Source: Achatina immaculata
Taxonomy: Eukaryota > Mollusca > Gastropoda > Stylommatophora > Achatinidae
Direction: 5' to 3'
DNA length: 64,000 nucleotides
NCBI GenBank assembly: GCA_009760885.1
Contig: CM019709.1
Coordinates: forward strand, 34,806,126-34,870,125
A program made the translations under genes and the position numbers. Shown here piece after piece: positions 56,771 to 64,000 of this stretch. Below the pieces are notes generated by a model that was not told the origin of the DNA, did no database searches, and saw nothing but the letters and a program-made list of their open reading frames with translations. Every line of letters starts with the position of its first letter. The first letter of the stretch is position 1.

Positions 56771-57971
56771 ATACTTAATTTTCATGACATATAACCTTGG
56801 TTAACTCACCAAGATGTCCATCAGTTGGAGGGGTTCGTACCAGCAAACGGCCAGGTTGGGTCAAGATGTTTGATGATGCTCTTGGCTTGACAAGAAAGTA
56901 TTAAAAAAAAAAAACTAATCATGTTACACAAATGAAACAGTTCTAGTCATGAATGATCTTGTTCTATGTTCACAGCCCTTCAATAAGTTCATCAGCAACA
57001 ACAAAACTCATTCCATCCCATTCTCATATAAAGTATATCTATTTACAGCCACCTGAAAACTCAGGGATGGATACAACTGACTGTGAAGGTAGAAATGAAT
57101 AGTGTGAATTATTATTGGAGGATAAAGAATTTTAACTGACAACTGAAGTTTTATGGGCAATAAAGAATGTGAAAAGTGATAAATCACCAGGATATGATGA
57201 GATAACAGCTGAACTTATTAAAGCAGGAGGAAATGAATGTGCTACAATATATCATGCACTATGTAAAAAGATATGGCATTCAGGTATGTGGCCAAAAGAG
57301 TGGAAAAGACTATATCCATACCAAAGCCAAAAAAGGGTAACTTGAAATTATGCACAAACTACAGAATTATTGCTCTGATTAGTTATAGAAGTAAAATTCT
57401 ATTAAAAATCATAATGGGCAGACTTCGTAAGAACATAGAAGGAGAAATCTACATGGTCCAAGCTGGCTTTAGACAAGGAAGAAGAACAAGAGATAATATA
57501 TTCAATATGAGATTAATAATAGAGAAATGCAGAGAATTTAATGTGAATCTATATTTATCCTTTATAGTCAATTCAAAGGCATTTGATTATGTACAACACC
57601 AGAAACTTTGGGAAATAATGGAAAAAAATGGGATTTCCAACACATGTGATACAATTAACATCGTATGAACCAGGCAGCAATAAGAATAAATGGTAAAACA
57701 ACAACTTGGTTTGACATAAAACAAGGGGTTCGTCAAGGGTTCATACTATTGCTTTACTTATTTAACGTGTATATTGAAAATATAATGAGGAATGTTACAG
57801 AAGATGTGGACAAAGAATATTACAATGCCATACAAATTGGAGATTATGAAATACGAGAGTCTAGATATGCTAATGACACAGTATTACTGTCCACAACACA
57901 AAAAAGAATGGAAAAACTAATCATGTCAGTAAGTAAGAATAGTGAAGAACAAAATAATTATATCAATGCAA

Positions 57972-58328
57972 GGGAGTTAAAGACTGTCCAATCAGGCAAT
58001 CAGCGACCCATAGCTGACATGCTAGTGTCAAGTTTAGCGAACCATTGCTGATCAAGACCCTGTCCCACCTCTCCATTTGTACCCCCAGTAACAGACATAG
58101 CCTGGCTAATGGGATAGGGATTGCCATAGTCCCCATGGTGGTGGAGTCTGCTAAAGAAGCACTGCACACCCTCTGTTTTTTTAGATGTACTCAGGGACTT
58201 AAAAAGTAGCTGCCATAACCTGCTCCCATACCTATATGATGCTGTACCTCAACACCTCTACAGCATCGGCTGCAAAGAACACCAGCTAACAGTTACAGGG
58301 AGATAGCACAAGACAAGAGAAGAGATCT
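57972..58328 (-). repeat. R350, copy 8, inserted in LINE C
   Basis: Interrupts the LINE C codons for INAKKTKFM; the LINE text CAATGCAA is found on the left (57964-57971) and TAATGCAA on the right (58329-58336), a probable short target duplication. Gives an end-to-end view of R350: about 357 bp. Confidence 0.8.
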
Positions 58329-58541
58329 TAATGCAAAGAAAACTAAATTTATGACAACTGACTAAACAAATAAGGCAGATGAAATATATATCAATGGGGA
58401 AAAATTGGAAGAGCCAGAGAGTTTTGAATATCTTGGATCATTACTAACTAATAATGGAGATACAATGAAGGAAATTAAAAGGAAGATGTGGAGAGTGACA
58501 GAACTAAAAAAAAAAAGATTTTAAGAGCATGCATCTTTCCT

Positions 58542-58772
58542 GTCAATGATCAGAGAATCCCAAAACAAGCTATCAAGTGGAACACAACAGGCCAAAGAAA
58601 AAGAGGCAGACCGCGTGAAACTCTGAAGAGGACATTGTTAAGAGAGGCCAAATTAACAGGCATAAAATCCTTTGATGAGGTTGATAGACTTGCCGAAGAC
58701 AGGAAAAATTGGCGAACTACTTTGCAAGCCCTATGTGATGTTTAACGGCACAGGAAGGATATAAGATATAAG
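58542..58772 (+). mobile_element. LINE family B fragment, copy 4, inserted in LINE C
   Basis: 231-bp 5'-truncated insertion: NDQRIPKQAIKWNTTGQRKR through GRPRETLKRTLL to LCDV, then a GGATATAAGATATAAG tail. ATCTTTCCT at 58533-58541 and 58773-58781 is the target duplication, and LINE C resumes at once with ATCACAACATATGCC. Confidence 0.92.
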
Positions 58773-58922
58773 ATCTTTCCTATCACAACATATGCCTGTG
58801 AGACCAGGACACTTAACAAAACAACAGAGAAACACATAAATGCCTTTGAATGTAAATGCTACAGAAGAGTTCTTCAAATATCATGGACACAAAAAAGAAT
58901 AAATATATCCATACTACAAGAA

Positions 58923-59608
58923 CTGTTTCCACCCTCATCAGCCCCAAAAGGCGTGTTGTGGTATGTGCTCTCCCACTGACACAGCCCTATAAGTTTTCGG
59001 ACTTTCTTTCATTGAAAACATGATGTAACTTTTCATTTAACCAGTCAGAACTCTTCTGAATCCAAAGTTAAACTAGTGTTTAAGCACGCCTGATAAAGGA
59101 AGCCATGTTAGATATCATTAAAGGAGTGTAAAAATGTAAGTTTTTTCGAGATCGAGTGGTAGAATGGTCACACCGACCGACTAGATCTATCTTACTATAT
59201 GTGTTTCTCGTAGCTGTAGACCTGCTAGATTTATTGGATGTCACAAACATCCATAAACATTGATTTTTATGTGTTTCAATTTGAATGACTATGTATACTA
59301 TATCGGATTATGACACAATTAAGGTAAATATAAAGAAGATTTTACTGCTCTGCCTTAATATCTTTTTAGCGCCAAAAAATCATTCCATCTTTTCACACCA
59401 GTTGTGTTTTTTTCTTCTTTTGTTTTTTTTTTTTATGACAAATAATTTATGAATCTTCATTCATTTCCACTTATTTTAATGTGTGATACACAAATGGTGA
59501 TCATGGAATTAATTCGGTACAATAACTTTTACACAGGGACCCCTTCCCCAAAATATCCATGTTGTCAGAAACTAAGGAACATTTTGGGAGTAACGCGAGT
59601 GGAAAGAG
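58923..59608. mobile_element. TIR element inserted in LINE C, piggyBac-like ends
   Basis: 686-bp insertion dividing the LINE C motif around CAAGAACTTAATAT. Ends: left CTGTTTCCACCCTCATCAGC, right (reverse complement) CTCTTTCCACTCGCGTTACT. The right flank is TTAA (59609-59612); on the left TTAA is missing, consistent with a five-base loss. Similar size and ends to 60054-60733. Confidence 0.65.
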
Positions 59609-60053
59609 TTAATATCGAAGAAGGTTGGCTAGCAAAGAAGATTAAACAGAGAAAACTTCAATATTTTGGACACACTAAATGTCATGAGAATTTAAAGACC
59701 ATCTTGGAAGAATACATAATGGGAAAAAAAAAGAGAAGAAGACCAAGGTGAAGATGGCTGCAAGACATCATTGATGATCTGTGAATGGATGCATCAGTGG
59801 CAAGGCATCCTGCTTACAACAGACAGGCCTACAGGAGAGCTGTTAGGGAGGCAAAGTTCCGCAAGAGACATGCAAATGACTGACTGACTGAAAATCAGGA
59901 GAAAAATGAGAGGCAAGATAAAAATATCTGAAAGGACTGATCAGGTGACACGGGAATTGATCACAAACATCAAAGAATACATCAAATGGAGAATCATGGT
60001 TGCCTTATCGCAAAATTAATGAATTAGGAACAATGGTTATTTTTACTTCATAA

Positions 60054-60733
60054 CTCTTTCCATGCCTCAGGAAGAAACGCGGTGCCAGTGTAAAAGCACC
60101 GGTCTTGATATGTATAGGGGGTAGAGTTGTAAAATTGAATGAAAACAGTATTTCCATGTACTTCCATGTATTTATTATGTTTCAAAATATAACTAAATGT
60201 ATGAAGATTTCATAAATGCAGAATTTTTTAGGAAAACAAGAAGTAATGTGATATTTTTAGACAATGATTGTGTCCAACTTACCATCAGAAAGGCTAGAGG
60301 TACAATATGTACCATCTGAGATGCACAGATTTACCTGTTGACATCGTATTGCGATTCAATGTTGTATTATCGGCAGTAAAATCTCTGAAATAACCTTCTA
60401 AGTCCTTCTCCAGTCATCTAATATGTCTAGATCTACTTGGGATACATTCAAGAACAGTGCTTTTGTCACAAGTCATATCCATACCCCTATCTACATCACC
60501 AAAATTTGAAATTTCTCAATATTTCTCTTCGTTTTTCTTGCTCAACACTGCTCGTAACTAAGCACTCTTCCACCATTTTGAAAAGTGTCACCGGACACGC
60601 ACACAAAATGTGTACAATCTAAACATTACACCAGTTTATTTAATGAAACAAACCAAATGTCAAATTTTTTTACAACTGGCATCCATGTGAGAAACCGGAA
60701 GCGTCAGATATATGACGTCTGGCATGGAAAGAG
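60054..60733. mobile_element. TIR element with CTCTTTCCATGCC ends (680 bp)
   Basis: Perfect 13-bp inverted termini CTCTTTCCATGCC. Flanks are ATAA-like on the left and TTTAA on the right, close to a TTAA duplication. No coding frame of note; non-autonomous. 60734-61271 is unassigned AT-rich sequence. Confidence 0.7.
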
Positions 60734-61271
60734 TTTAAACTGCTAATGTGCAGGAATTGAACTAAAATGTCTATGAAATGAAATTATAAGTTTAATACAA
60801 TCTAAATGCATTAAATGGTTTCATAAACAATGAAAACAACAACAATGCTTACATTTCTTTGCTGTGGAAAGCCAAAGTTCCTGTAAATTCAGAAAAGATT
60901 ATAAAACTAGATAATGAGAATACTGTTCAACAAATTCCTTCAATATAAAAAAAAACCAGTTTTACTAGAGATTTACTTTACCTTAAAGATAATTCAGAAA
61001 TAAAAACTCATATAGTGAGGCTGTCAGAAAAGAGACAAATGAACAGAAGAACTAAATGGTATGAGATTGTCACATTTAAAAAAAAGACAGAAATGAAAAG
61101 AGGCTCTAAATGATGGTATAAGACTGTCACAAAAGAGTGAAATGAACAAAAGTTCTAAATGGTATGAGACTGGCTGTCATAAAAAAAGACAGAAATGAAT
61201 AGAAGCATAAAAAAAATAAGAGACCATCACCAAAAGACAGACAGAAATGAAAGAAACTTTAACATGGTATG

Positions 61272-61397
61272 ATCTTACATCCTACCCATGCCATTAAACA
61301 TCACACAGAGCTCACATGGTAGTTCGCCAAGTGTTCCTGTTTTTGGCAAGCTTTTCAACCTCTTCAAGGGATTTTGTGCCAACTAAACCAGGCTATC
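61272..61397 (-). mobile_element. LINE family B fragment, copy 5
   Basis: Plus-strand ATGGTAGTTCGCCAAGTGTT and CTTTTCAACCTCTTCAAGGG correspond to the reversed LINE B 3' end. It stops at TTAA (61398), where the piggyBac element begins; I do not see it resume after 63962. Confidence 0.75.
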
Positions 61398-61401
61398 TTA
61401 A

Positions 61402-63958
61402 CTCTTGTGCCCCTCAGAACCCCATGCTTCATGCAGTGTGATGATAGTTTGTAGATCTCTAATTTTGAAGATAATCAAAGTATACTTAAACCAGCACTTG
61501 CACTTCCTTCCAGAATCCATTTGTCGACACGAGGCGTGTGTTTCAGCTGAATACAGAGTGGTTGTGTGTTAATTAAACGGGTTTTTTTTTTAAAGTTTAT
61601 CGTTGCTAGGTTTTTGTTTATCAACAAATATGGCTTCCAGTGCTAGTTCCTCTTGTCCAGAGCAGTGCTGGTCTGCAATAGAAGCTCAAAATTTAATTCA
61701 AAAGTGGCTAGAATGCAGTGAAGAGGATGAAGATGATAGTGACTCTGAGTTGTCAGACCCATGAGCTGCTGCTGATTCAAGTGATGAGGATGTGTCTTCT
61801 GGTTCAGCAACAAAATGTGCTAGGAGGGTAGTTGGTGATACAACGTCTCAGCTTGTTGCTAGCACTAGCTGTAATACCACAGTAAGTAATGCTGGAGATT
61901 CTGTAATACCAGGAGCCTGTACAAATTGCACATGTGATGACAATGGCGAGTGGAGATTAGTAGAAGAGGGAATGACATGCTCTAGGTTTGTGTTCAAACC
62001 TCTGCGTCAGCCTGGTGTTAAAGAGGGCTTGGATCTGAGTACAGCACCAAGCTCTTTTACCACCATTTTTACCAGCAGCATCAAAAGCTACTTCATAAAA
62101 CAAATCAATGATTTTGCAAGATTTAAATGCATGCAAAACACTCCAAATAGCCAGTTTTCAGTCTATGGCAGGTGGAAGGATGTCACAGAGATGGAGCTGG
62201 ACAAATTTTTGGCTGTTCTCATCAACATGGGCATACAGAAAAAGCCCTATATAAAGGATTGCTGGCCCCAAGCTCCTCATCTGTGTCAAGCCTGGTTTGG
62301 CCAGATGTTTAGTAGGCAAAGATTCCAGGACATCTATTTACACCACGCTACATGCTGCGAGAGATGAGGCTGAAGGCAAGGATAAGATAGAACCTTTCGT
62401 AAATCTTGTACTTGACAAGAGTAGGAAACTTTCTATCCTTATGAAACCTCAGCCTAGATGAAATGGTGATAGGCTTCAAAGGTAGGTGGTAGTAAAAGCA
62501 GTTTAATGCACATAAGCCAAAAAACTATCACATGAAGGCTTTTGGCCTATGTGAGGTGGCTACTGGCTATGTGCTGAAACTCCTGTTCTATTTCAGCTCA
62601 AAGTTCTCATATAACCCTGAAGAAGACCCCAGCAGTAGGCAGACCAAGAAAGTCTTCCAGACATTGCATTAGCCATTTGGTATAGGACACCATGTGTTTG
62701 CTGACAGATACTACACAACCAGAGAGTTGGTAGACTGTCTGCTAGAACAGGAGACCTACTACACTGGCACTCTCAACCACAATAGAAAAAAACTTTCCAA
62801 TACAGCTAAAACAGCTGAAATTGGACCATCTCCAAATAAATGGTTTCTGAACAGCACTGACAGGATTCTGTGTATGGGTTTCAGAGATAAGAAAGCCAAG
62901 AAAGAGGTTTTAGCTGTGTCAACCAAAGCAGAGGTCAAGACCATAACAACCCGCAAAGAGGTGGTCAAGCCTGCTGTTACTGATAGCTTACAACCAGTCG
63001 ATGAATGGATGTGATGTCATGGATCACAGAATTGGATATTATGGCATCCATACTAGAAAATCTGCCAAGTGGTTGAAAAAAATATTCATGTGGTTATTTG
63101 AGGTTGCCCAGATAAACAGCTATATACTGTACACACTTAGGTGTGGGAAGCCGCTAAGACTGTGTGATTTCAAGAGCCAGTTGCTGTATCAGCTCACAGA
63201 AGCCAGCGTGAAACAACTGATGATAGAGAAATCCATACCAACACCAGTTCCAACTAAATCAGTAGCTGCACCTGTGAAATTCTCTGACACTAGGCATCTC
63301 ATTTTGTATCATAAAAATGATTTGAGATGTGCCCACTGCAGCACACCAGCCAAGCCGAAGAGAACTCACTTCTACTGTTCAGGGTGTCCAAATCTTCCAC
63401 ATCTGCACCCTCAGTGCTTTGGTCAATACCACTATAATGCTAAGAATGTAAAATAAAATTAAATGTTGTACATAGAATGCTTCAAATTAAAAAAAAAACA
63501 CACTATGGCCTGTTTTCTATTAAATATTAGTTGCCACTGACTTGTCTTCATGTAAATATTACCTACCCACTTGGTGTTTTAGTTTGCTGTATTTTTTCAT
63601 GTAAATTTTGGAGGATATGTGAAGAAAAGGTGTTTGTGTACATTTATTTTCATTTCAGATACACTGGACCAAATACAGTGGATTAACTTGATGGGTAAGT
63701 GAAAAAAATATTGTTCCAATTTCTTCATTTTCCATTCTTTCTTAGCTCTTTTTTTTCTGTTGTATACTAATAACATACTAACAATTTTATTAGAAAAACA
63801 GAATACATTTTTTATTGTTTAAACTAATGTATAATATATCTTACTACAAATCAGATTATGCCTTTGTCATTCTTTTAAATGTGACAACCATCCCATTTCA
63901 CATTGTGAAATTTACCCCCCTTGGTCTTTTGAGGGGAAAATCCCCAGTATACAAAGAG
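61402..63958 (+). mobile_element. piggyBac-family transposon, full length (2557 bp)
   Basis: Bounded by TTAA at 61398-61401 and 63959-63962. Termini begin CTCTTGTGCCCCTCAG (left) and CTCTTTGTATACTGGGGATT (right, reverse complement), so only about five to ten bases match at the very end, as is common in piggyBac. Contains one broken transposase. Confidence 0.8.
61630..63456 (+). pseudogene. piggyBac transposase, about 608 codons, several lesions
   Basis: TTAA-specific cut-and-paste transposase; nearest named relatives are PGBD-type proteins. Start MASSASSSCPEQCWS; acidic N-terminus; TGA at 61762-61764 (probably from CGA). The core reads through KDVTEMELDKFLAVLINMGI to about 62368, is then frameshifted, and shows the first catalytic D in LDEMVIGFKGR (GAT 62457-62459), the second in VFADRYYTT (62703-62705) and the third in MNGCDVMDH (63013-63015). 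Two stops follow FKGR (TGG TAG TAA), and a one-base shift lies near 62980. The C-terminus has a cysteine-rich finger, CAHC, then CSGC, HPQC (about 63330-63417). Full length, no long deletion, inactive. Confidence 0.9.
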
Positions 63959-64000
63959 TTAATATTCACTTACGGATTCTTTCCTAGTGGAAGATTCTGG

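Larger units (their letters stand above)
57095..59890 (+). mobile_element. LINE family C, copy 9, longest, with three nested insertions
   Basis: Starts in the reverse transcriptase N-terminal part (KSDKSPGYDEITAELIKAGG), continues NYRIIALISYRSKILLKII, VQAGFRQGRRTRDNIFNMRL, KQGVRQGFILLLYLFNVYIE, a YAND box replacing YADD, then NAKKTKFM after the first insertion, ESFEYLGSLLTNNGDTM, TYACETRTLNKTTEKHI, and after the last insertion NIEEGWLAKKIKQRKLQYFG to FRKRHAND and a TGAC tail (59876-59890). Several stops and shifts. It provides the only view here of this family's RT core. Confidence 0.88.

Noticed and set aside
59150..59200. A-box-like GTGGTAGAATGGTC as a tRNA-derived SINE head
   Set aside because: No matching B box at the right spacing; it lies inside the 686-bp TIR element.
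63963..64000. Continuation of LINE B after the piggyBac element
   Set aside because: The 38 bases after TTAA do not align with the expected LINE B text, so a clean insertion into LINE B is not shown.

Overview
This is animal nuclear DNA made almost entirely of transposon remains and tandem repeats. I found no host protein gene, rRNA gene, free tRNA gene or CRISPR array that I can support. Evidence for an animal: APE-endonuclease LINEs of the kind annotated as 'craniofacial development protein 2-like', a DD34D mariner, a TTAA-flanked piggyBac element, tRNA-headed SINEs and very abundant micro- and minisatellites. A marine invertebrate, probably a mollusc, is my best guess, but that is inference. 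Layout: 1-2626 holds the 5' half of a nearly intact LINE (family A, minus strand, running off the left edge). 2.6-6.4 kb is a nest of LINE fragments (families C, B, D) and a SINE. 6.4-9.2 kb holds four minisatellites (38, 31, about 43 and 56 bp). 9.4-15.1 kb mixes LINE C and G tails, SINEs and microsatellites. 15.15-18.46 kb is a LINE (family F) broken up by three minisatellites. 18.5-23.6 kb has an uncharacterised repeat, two TA-flanked MITE-like elements and a 67-bp satellite. 24-34 kb has a 0.9-kb ACT microsatellite, a 13-bp array, a mariner and several satellites. 34-43 kb has further LINE pieces, including a family B insertion with target-site duplication and inverted 5' end. 44-49 kb has a 24-bp minisatellite and more LINE pieces. 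50.67-51.75 kb is a second, very similar copy of LINE A with a 12-bp target-site duplication. 52-55 kb has five short-period arrays. 57-59.9 kb is one LINE C copy carrying three nested insertions. 60-64 kb has a TIR element and a full-length but broken piggyBac. How the parts relate: each LINE family ends in its own simple-sequence tail (A: GA; B: GATATAA-like; C: TGAC or TGAA; D: TGAT or GAT), as expected of RTE-type elements that do not end in poly(A). Nesting gives an order: family C is older than family B, than the 350-bp R350 repeat and than the CTCTT-ended TIR elements that interrupt it. The most interesting pattern is that several minisatellites are tandem expansions of a segment inside a dispersed repeat whose unexpanded copy is also in this window (8.1 versus 38.5 kb; 48.8 versus 54.7 kb; 38.7-39.7 versus 56 kb; 7.1 versus 10.2 kb), and one 21-bp array was born from the inverted 5' end of a LINE insertion. 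Repeat boundaries are read by eye and are usually good to about 10-20 bases; target-site duplications and frame statements were checked base by base.
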